NCBI RefSeq assembly: GCF_000373565.1
Contig: NZ_KB891809.1
Span: 1 to 64,000 of the forward strand
DNA: 64,000 nucleotides
Source: Streptomyces sp. HmicA12
GTDB lineage: Bacteria; Actinomycetota; Actinomycetes; Streptomycetales; Streptomycetaceae
Reading direction: 5' to 3'
The notes under the pieces were generated by a model. That model was not told the origin of the DNA and ran no database searches. It was given only the letters and a program-made list of their open reading frames with translations. Below are positions 42,006 through 50,002 of this stretch, in pieces (position 1 is the stretch's first letter; every line of letters starts with the position of its first letter). A program made the translations under genes and the position numbers.

Positions 42006-42620
42006 TCACTTGCCCTGGAAACAGGAACAACTCGGGTCGGGCGGCGGGGCGGTCGTCGTGGCAGTGGCAGTGGCAGTGGCGGTCACGGTGACCGTGGTCG
42101 TGGCGCCGGGCGCGGGTTCCTGATGCGACGGCTCCTCCTTGGGAGGCTCTTCCTTGGGAGGCTCCTCCTTAGGAGGTTCCTGCGTCGGCGACTCCTCCTT
42201 CGGCGGCTCGCTCGTCGCGGGCTCCCCGCTGTTGTCCTGTTCGGCACAGTTGCCGAGGACCCCGAGGTGGAACCACTCCTTGCCTCCGACGGTCGCCGTC
42301 AGGCTTCCGCGCACGCAGTGGCCGGACACGACCCCGTGCACGGTCCCCTTGAGGACGATGTCCTGCCCGTCCTGGGTCTTCCCCTGGCAGTTCACCTCGA
42401 CCTCGCTCGGCGAACTGGAGGACCCCCCGTCGACGTACGTGCCGCTGCAACTGAGCCACGCCACGTCCACGTGCTGCCGCTCCAGCTCCTCCGTGCCCTG
42501 CTGGTCGGTCGTGGCCGCGGCCGTCGACGGGTTCAGATCCTCGTCGACCGGCTGACATGCGACAACACCCCCGATGACGGCCACGGCCGTCAGTCCGCCC
42601 GCGGCCAGACCGCGCCGCAT
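42006..42620 (-). CDS. Putative lipoprotein with Lys-Glu-Pro repeats
   Basis: A 204-residue precursor. The signal peptide MRRGLAAGGLTAVAVIGGVVAC ends in a lipobox cysteine, so the protein should be lipid-anchored outside the membrane. The middle (about 35-120) is a small beta-type domain with two cysteines (LSCSGTYVDGG, VNCQGKTQDG) and a later pair. A tail of PPKEE repeats and a Thr/Ala/Val-rich TATATAT stretch end in CSCFQGK. GGAGGG lies 9 bases before the chosen ATG; an ATG at 42656 is also in frame. Function unknown. Confidence 0.7.
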   Translation of the reverse strand: MRRGLAAGGLTAVAVIGGVVACQPVDEDLNPSTAAATTDQQGTEELERQHVDVAWLSCSGTYVDGGSSSSPSEVEVNCQGKTQDGQDIVLKGTVHGVVSGHCVRGSLTATVGGKEWFHLGVLGNCAEQDNSGEPATSEPPKEESPTQEPPKEEPPKEEPPKEEPSHQEPAPGATTTVTVTATATATATTTAPPPDPSCSCFQGK

Positions 42621-42762
42621 CCGAACTCGCCCTCCGAAACGCCTCAATGCCCCCATGCGCGGCAGGGTCCCATCGCGCGGGCCCGCGGGACAGTCCCCTT
42701 TTCGGCAGAATTCGCCGAGTTCTCGCGCCGCACGGGCCGCGGAGCCGCGGCCGCAGCCCGGT

Positions 42763-43509
42763 TCAGCCCCAGCGCCCCGTACGCCCCAGCAACAAGGCCA
42801 CCGCCGCCGTCCCCGCGGTGGACGTCCGCAGCACACTCCGCCCGAGCCGGCACGCCCGCGCCCCGGCCTCCCCGAACACCGCCAACTCCTCGGGGGACAC
42901 GCCCCCTTCGGGCCCGACGACCAGCACGATCTCCCCGTCCGCCGGAAGCTCCACGGACGCCAGCGCGGCGCTCTCGTGGTCCCGGTCCTCGTGCAGCACC
43001 GCGGCGAAGTCGGCCCGGGCGAGCAGCGCGGCGACCTCCTTCGTCGACGCGGCCTCACCGACCTCGGGGAACCGCACCCGGCGCGACTGCTTCCCCGCCT
43101 CGCGCGCGGTGGCCCGCCACTTGCCCAGCGCCTTGAGCCCGCGCTCGCCCCGCCACTGCGTGATGCAGCGCGACGCCGCCCACGGCACGATCGCGTCGAC
43201 CCCGGTCTCGGTCATCGTCTCGACGGCGAGCTCACCCCGGTCGCCCTTGGGCAGTGCCTGGACGACGGTGATCCGCGGCCGCGCCTCGTCCTCGAAGCGC
43301 ACCGGTCCGGCCTCGACGACGAGCCGGTCCTTGCCCTCGCTGCCCGCGACGACGCCCTCGCACCACGAGCCGAGCCCGTCGGTCAGCACCACGGCCTCCC
43401 CGGCCCGCAGCCGCTTCACGGAGACGGCATGCCGCCCCTCGGGCCCTTCCAGTACGCACGTGCGGTCGCCGGGGACGGCCCCTTCGACGACGAACACCGG
43501 CGCGGTCAC
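42763..43509 (-). CDS. rsmE: 16S rRNA m3U1498 methyltransferase
   Basis: A 248-residue SPOUT methyltransferase that makes m3U at position 1498 of 16S rRNA. An N-terminal PUA-like domain (about 1-75) is followed by VVQALPKGDRGELAVETMTETGVDAIVPWAASRCI. The knot region shows LVVGPEGGVSPEELAVF and the C-terminal LGRSVLRTSTAGTAAVALLL, both diagnostic. The GTG start overlaps the end of the nitronate monooxygenase gene by 4 bases. Confidence 0.94.
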   Translation of the reverse strand: MTAPVFVVEGAVPGDRTCVLEGPEGRHAVSVKRLRAGEAVVLTDGLGSWCEGVVAGSEGKDRLVVEAGPVRFEDEARPRITVVQALPKGDRGELAVETMTETGVDAIVPWAASRCITQWRGERGLKALGKWRATAREAGKQSRRVRFPEVGEAASTKEVAALLARADFAAVLHEDRDHESAALASVELPADGEIVLVVGPEGGVSPEELAVFGEAGARACRLGRSVLRTSTAGTAAVALLLGRTGRWG

Positions 43510-44576
43510 GCGGCCCCCTGCCCCAACGAGCCCCGGGTGGCGTCGAGTTCGGCGGCCAGCACCTCGACGAGCTGCCCGGCGGGCAGCTCCCGGGCGAGCC
43601 GGTGCCCCTGCCCCGCCCACAGCGCCATGGCCTGCGGGTCCCCGGCCTTGGCGGCGGCCTTGCGGATCGGCGACGTCATGTGGTGCACCTCCGGGTACGC
43701 GGCGGGCGCGTACGGCCCGTGCTCGCGCAGGAAGCGGTTGACGAGGCCGCGCGCGGGCCGCCCGGAGAAAGCCCGGGTCAGTTCGGTGCGGGTGAACAGC
43801 GGGTCGGTCATGGCCTGCTTGTGCAGGGCGGGCGCCCCGGACTCGGGCGTCACGAGGAACGCCGTACCCAGCTGGGCGAGGTCCGCCCCGGCGGCGAGCA
43901 CCGCGGCGATCTGCGCGCCCCGCATGATCCCGCCGGCCGCGACGACCGGCAGCCGCACGGCCTCCCGGACCTGGGCGATCAGCGCGAGCAGCCCGACGCC
44001 GCTGCCGTCGGCCTCGGGGTTGTCGCGGTGGGTGCCCTGATGCCCGCCGGCCTCGATGCCCTGGACGCAGACGGCGTCGGCCCCGACGGCCTCCGCGGCC
44101 CGCGCCTCCGCGACGGTCGTGACGGTGACGGCGGTGAGGGTGCCGACCCGGCGCAGGGCCTCGATCGCCTCGCGGCTCGGGCAGCCGAAGGTGAAGGACA
44201 CCAGCGGCACCGGGTCGTCGACGAGGATGGCGAGCTTGGCGTCGAAGCCGTCGTCGCGTCCGCTGTCGGGGTCGCCGAGCGGCGTCCGGTACCAGGCGGC
44301 CTCGCCGGCGAGCTGCTCGCGGTAGACGTCGACGGCGGCCGCGTCCGCGTACTCGGGCTGCGGCATGAAGAGATTGACACCGAACGGCTGTCCGGTGAGT
44401 GCCCGCACCTGCTGGATCTCCTGGTACATGCCGTCGGCGGTCTTGTACCCGGCGGCGAGGAATCCGAGCCCGCCCGCCTCGGACACGGCGGCCACCAACT
44501 CCGGACGGGACGCGCCGCCCGCCATGGGGGCCTGCACGATCGGACAGCGGCAGAGATCGGTCAGTGCGGAGGACAT
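43506..44576 (-). CDS. Nitronate monooxygenase
   Basis: A 356-residue FMN-dependent TIM-barrel enzyme (2-nitropropane dioxygenase family). FMN and active-site motifs are PIVQAPMAGGAS, GFLAAGYK, VQGIEAGGHQGTH with the catalytic His, VVAAGGIMRG and AQLGTAFLVTPES. It would oxidise alkyl nitronates. It is coupled to rsmE by a 4-base overlap, an order conserved in Streptomyces. GGAG lies just before the ATG. Confidence 0.92.
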   Translation of the reverse strand: MSSALTDLCRCPIVQAPMAGGASRPELVAAVSEAGGLGFLAAGYKTADGMYQEIQQVRALTGQPFGVNLFMPQPEYADAAAVDVYREQLAGEAAWYRTPLGDPDSGRDDGFDAKLAILVDDPVPLVSFTFGCPSREAIEALRRVGTLTAVTVTTVAEARAAEAVGADAVCVQGIEAGGHQGTHRDNPEADGSGVGLLALIAQVREAVRLPVVAAGGIMRGAQIAAVLAAGADLAQLGTAFLVTPESGAPALHKQAMTDPLFTRTELTRAFSGRPARGLVNRFLREHGPYAPAAYPEVHHMTSPIRKAAAKAGDPQAMALWAGQGHRLARELPAGQLVEVLAAELDATRGSLGQGAA

Positions 44577-44632
44577 GACGGCATCGTGCCACGTCCTGTT
44601 CAACTGGCCGAATCGAACGTTCCGCACCCCGA

Positions 44633-44665
44633 AGGGGCGCGGGGAACGGCGCGAGCAACCACAAC
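44633..44665 (+). repeat. Dispersed repeat R2, copy C
   Basis: AGGGGCGCGGGGAACGGCGC followed by GAGCAACCACAAC. It lies just upstream of the nitronate monooxygenase gene, in the gap before the dnaJ terminator, and is closest to copy A (5861). Confidence 0.7.
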
Positions 44666-44715
44666 GAACCAGCACCCGGCAACGACGAGGACGAGCCACC
44701 CCCCGAACCGCGAAA

Positions 44716-44744
44716 AGGGGCCCGGGGATTATCCCCAGGCCCCT
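44716..44744 (-). terminator. Terminator of hrcA-dnaJ
   Basis: AGGGGCC and GGCCCCT enclose GGGG-ATTAT-CCCC, giving an interrupted 11-bp stem. On the minus strand TTTT follows directly. It starts 12 bases after the dnaJ stop. Confidence 0.8.
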
Positions 44745-44756
44745 CGAAACGCCAGG

Positions 44757-45893
44757 TCAGCGCCCGTTGAACGCATCCTTCAGCCGCGAGAAGAGCCCCT
44801 GCTGACCGGGCTGAAACTGACCCGTGGGCCGCTCCTCCCCGCGCAACGCGGCCAGCTCCCGCAGCAACCGCTCCTGCTCGGGGTCGAGCTTCTGCGGCGT
44901 CATGACCTCGACGTGCACGATGAGGTCACCGCGACCGCCGCCCCGCAGATGCGTGACACCGCGCCCGTGCAGCGGGACCGACTGACCGGACTGCGTGCCC
45001 GGCCGGATGTCGATCTCCTCGAGGCCGTCGAGCGTCTCCAGCGGCACCTTCGTACCGAGGGCCGCCGCGGTCATGGGGATCGTCACCGTGCAGTGCAGGT
45101 CGTCGCCGCGCCGCTGGAACGTCGGGTGCGGCAGCTCGTGGATCTCCACGTACAGGTCACCGGCGGGGCCGCCGCCGGGGCCGACCTCGCCCTCGCCCGC
45201 GAGCTGGATCCGCGTGCCGTTGTCCACACCGGCCGGGATCTTGACGGTCAGCGTGCGCCGCGACCGGATGCGGCCGTCGCCGGCGCACTCGGGGCACGGC
45301 GTCGGCACGACCGTGCCGAAGCCCTGGCACTGCGGGCACGGGCGCGAGGTCATGACCTGGCCGAGGAACGACCGGGTGACCTGCGAGACCTCGCCGCGGC
45401 CGCGGCACATGTCGCAGGTCTGGGCCGACGTCCCCGGAGCGGCACCCTCGCCGCTGCAGGTCGTACAGACGACGGCCGTGTCGACCTGTATGTCCTTCGT
45501 GGTGCCGAAGGCCGCCTCGTCGAGCTCGACCTCCAGGCGGATCATGGCGTCCTGGCCGCGGCGCGTACGGGACCGGGGTCCACGCTGCGACGCCGTACCG
45601 AAGAACGCGTCCATGATGTCCGAGAAGTTCCCGAACCCGCCGGCGCCGAAGCCACCGGCCCCGCCTCCGCCGGCCTGCGACAGGGGGTCGCCCCCGAGGT
45701 CGTAGACCTGCTTCTTCTGCGGGTCGGAGAGCACCTCGTAGGCGGCGTTGATCTCCTTGAACCGCTCCTGGGTCTTCGGATCCGGATTCACGTCCGGGTG
45801 CAGCTCGCGGGCGAGCCTCCGAAAAGCCTTCTTGATCTCGTCCTGGGAAGCGTCGCGGCGCACGCCGAGTACGGCGTAGTAGTCCGTGGCCAC
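44757..45893 (-). CDS. dnaJ: Chaperone protein DnaJ
   Basis: A 378-residue type I DnaJ co-chaperone. The J domain (about 1-70) has the HPD motif in LHPDVNPD. A Gly-rich linker (GGGGAGGFGAGGFGNF) precedes four CxxCxGxG zinc repeats (CTTCSGEG, CDMCRGRG, CPQCQGFG, CPECAGDG) and the C-terminal substrate-binding domains. This is the DnaJ2 type found with hrcA in actinobacteria, separate from the dnaK operon. hrcA abuts it with no gap. Heat-shock control comes through the CIRCE site upstream of hrcA. Confidence 0.96.
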   Translation of the reverse strand: MATDYYAVLGVRRDASQDEIKKAFRRLARELHPDVNPDPKTQERFKEINAAYEVLSDPQKKQVYDLGGDPLSQAGGGGAGGFGAGGFGNFSDIMDAFFGTASQRGPRSRTRRGQDAMIRLEVELDEAAFGTTKDIQVDTAVVCTTCSGEGAAPGTSAQTCDMCRGRGEVSQVTRSFLGQVMTSRPCPQCQGFGTVVPTPCPECAGDGRIRSRRTLTVKIPAGVDNGTRIQLAGEGEVGPGGGPAGDLYVEIHELPHPTFQRRGDDLHCTVTIPMTAAALGTKVPLETLDGLEEIDIRPGTQSGQSVPLHGRGVTHLRGGGRGDLIVHVEVMTPQKLDPEQERLLRELAALRGEERPTGQFQPGQQGLFSRLKDAFNGR

Positions 45894-46910
45894 TTACGAC
45901 TCCGCCAGGATCTGTCCGACGTAACGTGCCACTGCGCGTACTGCTCCCATCGTTCCCGGGTAATCCATGCGGGTCGGTCCGACCACGCCGAGCTTGGCGA
46001 CTGCCTCGCCGCCCGAACCGTAGCCGACCGACACCACGGACGTGGAGTTGAGTCCCTCATGGGCGTTCTCGTGACCGATCCGTACGGCCATGCCCGAATC
46101 CCCCACCTCCCCAAGCAACTTGAGGAGCACAACCTGCTCCTCAAGGGCTTCGAGGACGGGGCGGATCGTGAGGGGAAAGTCATGTCCGAAGCGGGTGAGA
46201 TTGGCGGTGCCGCCGATCATCAGCCGCTCCTCGGACTCTTCGACGAGCGTCTCCAGCAGAGTGGAGAGCACCGTCGTGACCGTGCCGCGGTCCTCCGACT
46301 CGAAGGCCTCCGGCAGGTCCTGCACCAGCTGCGGTACGTCGGCGAAACGGCGGCCCGCGACACGGCTGTTGAGCCGGGCCCGCAGATCCGCGAGTGACGT
46401 TTCGCCGAACGGCGCCGGGCAGTCGATCATCCGCTGCTCCACGCGCCCGGTGTCCGTGATCAGCACGAGCATCAGACGGGCGGGCGCCAGCGAGAGCAGC
46501 TCTACGTGGCGCACGGTGGACCTGGTCAGGGACGGGTACTGGACGATCGCCACCTGCCGCGTCAGCTGCGCGAGCAGCCGCACGGTCCGGCCGACGACGT
46601 CGTCCAGGTCGACGGCGCCCTCCAGGAAATTCTGGACGGCGCGCCGCTCCGGCGCGGTCATCGGCTTCACGCTCGTGAGCTTGTCGACGAAGAGGCGGTA
46701 CCCCTTGTCGGTGGGGATGCGCCCGGCACTGGTGTGCGGCTGGGCGATGAACCCCTCGTCCTCCAGGGCGGCCATGTCGTTGCGCACGGTCGCCGGGGAG
46801 ACGCCGAGCCGGTGCCGCTCGGTCAGCGCCTTGGAGCCGACCGGCTCCTCGGTGCCGACATAGTCCTGGACGATGGCGCGCAGCACTTCGAGCCTGCGTT
46901 CACTGAGCAT
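45894..46910 (-). CDS. hrcA: Heat-inducible repressor HrcA
   Basis: A 338-residue repressor of class I heat-shock genes. The N-terminal winged helix begins MLSERRLEVLRAIVQDYV and contains RHRLGVSPATVRNDMAALEDEGFI. A GAF-like dimer domain follows, with HTSAGRIPTDKGYR and VGYGSGGEAVAKLGVVGPTRMDYP. The ATG at 46910 was chosen for the canonical HrcA start. A perfect CIRCE operator lies 42 bases upstream, so it represses itself and dnaJ. Confidence 0.96.
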   Translation of the reverse strand: MLSERRLEVLRAIVQDYVGTEEPVGSKALTERHRLGVSPATVRNDMAALEDEGFIAQPHTSAGRIPTDKGYRLFVDKLTSVKPMTAPERRAVQNFLEGAVDLDDVVGRTVRLLAQLTRQVAIVQYPSLTRSTVRHVELLSLAPARLMLVLITDTGRVEQRMIDCPAPFGETSLADLRARLNSRVAGRRFADVPQLVQDLPEAFESEDRGTVTTVLSTLLETLVEESEERLMIGGTANLTRFGHDFPLTIRPVLEALEEQVVLLKLLGEVGDSGMAVRIGHENAHEGLNSTSVVSVGYGSGGEAVAKLGVVGPTRMDYPGTMGAVRAVARYVGQILAES

Positions 46911-46951
46911 GGGCGCACACCTCCAACCACGGCCTGAGCGATCTTTCCCGT

Positions 46952-46978
46952 TTGGCACTCGCTACGGGTGAGTGCCAA
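46952..46978 (-). promoter_or_regulatory. CIRCE operator
   Basis: TTGGCACTC and GAGTGCCAA form a perfect 9-bp inverted repeat with a 9-base spacer. This is the CIRCE arrangement (consensus TTAGCACTC-N9-GAGTGCTAA) bound by HrcA. It sits before hrcA-dnaJ and 62 bases from the divergent MBL gene. Confidence 0.95.
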
Positions 46979-47040
46979 TAGTCCCCGGCTCAGTGTACGG
47001 CCGACGGGTACGGGCCCGGCAAGGCCGCTAGCGTCGGGCC

Positions 47041-47772
47041 ATGGAACGTATCGACTGGAACTCCACCGGGTGGGAGGAACTCGCACCGTACGCGGGGCGG
47101 GTCAGGCTGCCCGGCTGGGACTGCACGACCGGGCTCGTCGTCGGCGACGGCGCGGCCCTGCTGATCGACACGGGATCCTCACTGCGTGAAGGGTCCCGGC
47201 TGCGCGCGGACACCCGCAAGCTGCTCGGGGCACACGCACGGGTGACACATGTCGCACTGACCCACCCGCATTTCGACCACGTGCTCGGTACGGCCGCCTT
47301 CTCCGGCGTCGGGGTGTACGGGGCGGTGGGCCTGGACACCGTCCTCGCGCACGGCGCCGACGAACTCTGCGCGGACGCCGTGCGCAACGGGCTGCCCGCG
47401 CGGGAGGCGGCCTCGGCGACCGAGATCCTGGTCGCCCCGCGCCACCAGGTGAGCGGCGAGCTGACGCTCGACCTCGGCGGCGGGCGGCAGGTGCTGCTGG
47501 CGAACATCGGCCCGGCCCACAGCGGCCACGACCTCGTGGTCCTCGTCCCCGGCCCCCGGGAGATCGTCTTCTGCGGCGATCTGGTGGAGGAGTCGGGCGA
47601 ACCGCAGGCGGGACCGGACGCGGCCCCGCACCACTGGCCCGCCGCGCTCGACCGCCTCCTGGAGCTGGGCGGGGAGGACGCGCTGTACGTTCCCGGGCAC
47701 GGTTCGGCGGTCAATGCGGCATTCGTCCGCGAGCAGCGCGCCACACTGGCGGCCCGTTTCGGCGTGTCGTAG
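47041..47772 (+). CDS. MBL-fold metallo-hydrolase
   Basis: A 243-residue metallo-beta-lactamase-fold enzyme. The metal motif is ALTHPHFDHVLG; further ligands are the His in GPAHSGHDLVV, the Asp in VFCGDLVEESGEP and the closing His in VPGHGSAV. It resembles broad quinoprotein relay/beta-lactamase-like hydrolases of unknown substrate. It is divergent from hrcA; the CIRCE box in the shared gap could affect it too. Confidence 0.85.
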   Translation: MERIDWNSTGWEELAPYAGRVRLPGWDCTTGLVVGDGAALLIDTGSSLREGSRLRADTRKLLGAHARVTHVALTHPHFDHVLGTAAFSGVGVYGAVGLDTVLAHGADELCADAVRNGLPAREAASATEILVAPRHQVSGELTLDLGGGRQVLLANIGPAHSGHDLVVLVPGPREIVFCGDLVEESGEPQAGPDAAPHHWPAALDRLLELGGEDALYVPGHGSAVNAAFVREQRATLAARFGVS

Positions 47773-47806
47773 CCGCGACCTGCGCACTTCTCCTATCGTC
47801 GGCAAA

Positions 47807-48622
47807 ATGCGCCAGTACTCACCGGACCTGACTCCCCCCTGGAAGCGGAACAAGCAGGCTCCCGAGGTGCCCGCGGAGCCCGACCTCGTCGTCGAGGAGG
47901 TCACGACCGGTTTCTGCGGAGCGGTCGTCCGGATCGAGAAGACGGCCCAGGGCCCGACGGTGACCCTGGAGGACCGCTTCGGCAAGCACCGGGTGTTCCC
48001 GATGGAGCCGCGCGGCTTCATGGTCGACGGCAAGGTCGTCACGCTCGTACGTCCCTCGGGACCGGCCCTCGCGCGCCCCACCCGCACCGCGTCGGGCTCG
48101 GTGGCGGTCCCCGGGGCGCGGGCGAGGGTCGCGCGGGCCGGGCGGATCTACGTCGAGGGCAAGCACGACGCCGAGCTGATCGAGCGGGTCTGGGGCGACG
48201 ACCTGCGCATCGAGGGCGTCGCGGTGGAGTTCCTGGAGGGCGTGGACGACCTCCCCGCGATCGTCGCCGACTTCGCGCCGGGCCCCGACGCCCGCCTCGG
48301 CGTCCTCGTGGACCACCTGGTCCCGGGCACCAAGGAGTGGAAGATCGCCCGGTCGGTGACGAGCGAGCACGCGCTGGTGGTCGGCCACCCGTACATCGAC
48401 ATCTGGGAAGCGGTGAAGCCGTCGTCGGTGGGGATCACGGCCTGGCCGCGGATCCCGCACGGCCAGGACTGGAAGACGGGCGTGTGCCGCTCCCTGGGCT
48501 GGCGCGTGGCGAACACGGGCGAGGCCTGGCAGCACATCCTGTCCCGGGTCACGTCCTACAAGGACCTGGAGCCGGAGCTGCTGGGCCGCGTCGAGGAACT
48601 GATCGATTTCGTCACGGAGTGA
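47807..48622 (+). CDS. DUF3097 family protein
   Basis: A 271-residue actinobacterial protein. It begins MRQYSPDLTPPWKR and contains VEGKHDAELIERVWGDDLRIEGVAVEFLEG, LGVLVDHLVPGTKEWKIA and HPYIDIWEAVKPSSVGI. The VEGKHDAELIE and LVDHL segments resemble a Toprim-like metal-binding core (Glu, then Asp-x-x), so a nucleic-acid role is possible. This is inference; the family is uncharacterised. It lies 34 bases after the MBL gene on the same strand. Confidence 0.85.
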   Translation: MRQYSPDLTPPWKRNKQAPEVPAEPDLVVEEVTTGFCGAVVRIEKTAQGPTVTLEDRFGKHRVFPMEPRGFMVDGKVVTLVRPSGPALARPTRTASGSVAVPGARARVARAGRIYVEGKHDAELIERVWGDDLRIEGVAVEFLEGVDDLPAIVADFAPGPDARLGVLVDHLVPGTKEWKIARSVTSEHALVVGHPYIDIWEAVKPSSVGITAWPRIPHGQDWKTGVCRSLGWRVANTGEAWQHILSRVTSYKDLEPELLGRVEELIDFVTE

Positions 48623-48635
48623 GGAGCGCCCCGTC

Positions 48636-48668
48636 AGGGGCGCGGGGAACTGCGCGACCAGCCACGAC
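48636..48668 (+). repeat. Dispersed repeat R2, copy D
   Basis: AGGGGCGCGGGGAACTGCGC followed by GACCAGCCACGAC. It lies between the convergent DUF3097 and hemW genes. Confidence 0.7.
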
Positions 48669-48714
48669 GAAGCCGGCACCCACCCACGACCGCTCCACCA
48701 ACGGCGCGAAGCAA

Positions 48715-49947
48715 TCAGTCGACCAGGTCCCGAACCACGGCATCGGCCAACAACCGCCCCCGCAACGTCAACACAGCCCGCCCCTCCGCGAACGGCCCGG
48801 CCTCCAACAGCCCGTCCCCCAGAGCCTTCCGAGCCGCGGCAAGACCCGCCTCCCGCAGCAACTCCAAAGGACACCCCTCCCGAAGCCGCAGCTCCAGCAG
48901 AATCCGCTCGACCCGCCGGTCCTCGTCGGCCAGCACCTCACGCCCGGCCCCCGGCGACGTACCGCCCGCGAGCGCCGCGGCATACGCGCCGGGATGCTTG
49001 ACGTTCCACCACCGCACCCCGCCCACGTGCGAGTGGGCGCCGGGCCCGGCGCCCCACCAGTCGGCGCCGCGCCAGTACAGCTCGTTGTGCAGGCACCGCC
49101 CGGCCTCGGACGTGGCCCAGTTCGACACCTCGTACCAGTCGAACCCGGCCCCCGACAGCACCTCGTCCGCGATCAGATACCGGTCGGCGTGCACGTCGTC
49201 GTCGGTCATCGGCACCTCGCCGCGCCGGATCCGCCGGGCGAGCTGCGTGCCCTCCTCGACGATCAGCGCGTAGGCCGAGACGTGGTCGGGCCCCGCCCCG
49301 ATGACCGCGTCCAGCGAGGCCCTCCAGTCGTCGTCGGTCTCCCCCGGCGTGCCGTAGATCAGATCCAGGTTCACGTGCTCGAACCCGGCGGCCCGCGCCT
49401 CCGCGACACACTCCTCGGGGCGCCCGGGGGTGTGCGTACGGTCGAGGATCTTCAGCACGTGCTGCCGCGCGCTCTGCATCCCGAAGGAGATCCGGTTGAA
49501 GCCGCCCTCCCGCAGCTCCGCCAGATACGCCGGGTCCACCGACTCCGGATTCGCCTCGGTGGTCACCTCCGCGTCGTCCGCGAGCCCGAACTCGTCACGG
49601 ACCGCCTGCAGCATCCGTACGAGATCGGTGGCGGCGAGCAGCGTCGGCGTACCGCCCCCGACGAACACGGTCCGCACCGGCCGCGGGTCGTCGCCGAGGA
49701 CCTTCCGGGCGAGCCGCACCTCGTCCACGAGCGTGTCGGCGTAGTTGTCGCGGGAGGCGAGGACGCCGCCCGTGCCGCGCAGCTCGGTCGCCGTGTACGT
49801 GTTGAAGTCGCAGTACCCGCAGCGCGTGGCGCAGTACGGGACGTGCAGGTAGAAGCCGAGCGGGCGCGAGGCGGCGCCGGCCAGCGCGGAGGCGGGCAGG
49901 GAACCGTCGACGGGGACGGGTTCGCCGTCGGGGAGTGCGGAAGGCAT
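48715..49947 (-). CDS. hemW: Radical SAM haem chaperone HemW
   Basis: A 410-residue radical SAM protein. The cluster motif is YCATRCGYCDFNTY (CxxxCxxC), and VFVGGGTPTLL binds SAM. Features separating HemW from HemN include the following SFGMQSARQHVLKILDR and NLDLIYGTPGE. HemW delivers haem to respiratory enzymes rather than oxidising coproporphyrinogen. The ATG at 49947 has GAGG very close upstream; a GTG at 49965 is an alternative. Confidence 0.93.
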   Translation of the reverse strand: MPSALPDGEPVPVDGSLPASALAGAASRPLGFYLHVPYCATRCGYCDFNTYTATELRGTGGVLASRDNYADTLVDEVRLARKVLGDDPRPVRTVFVGGGTPTLLAATDLVRMLQAVRDEFGLADDAEVTTEANPESVDPAYLAELREGGFNRISFGMQSARQHVLKILDRTHTPGRPEECVAEARAAGFEHVNLDLIYGTPGETDDDWRASLDAVIGAGPDHVSAYALIVEEGTQLARRIRRGEVPMTDDDVHADRYLIADEVLSGAGFDWYEVSNWATSEAGRCLHNELYWRGADWWGAGPGAHSHVGGVRWWNVKHPGAYAAALAGGTSPGAGREVLADEDRRVERILLELRLREGCPLELLREAGLAAARKALGDGLLEAGPFAEGRAVLTLRGRLLADAVVRDLVD

Positions 49948-50002
49948 GCCTCTATTGTCCTGCACCGCCCGGCGCGGATCGTCGAGAGCCCCGTAAGGGG
50001 CA

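Noticed and set aside
42006..43058. A 350-codon frame joining the lipoprotein gene to upstream sequence
   Set aside because: The upstream part overlaps rsmE in another frame and has no conserved sequence. The lipobox signal peptide marks the true start.
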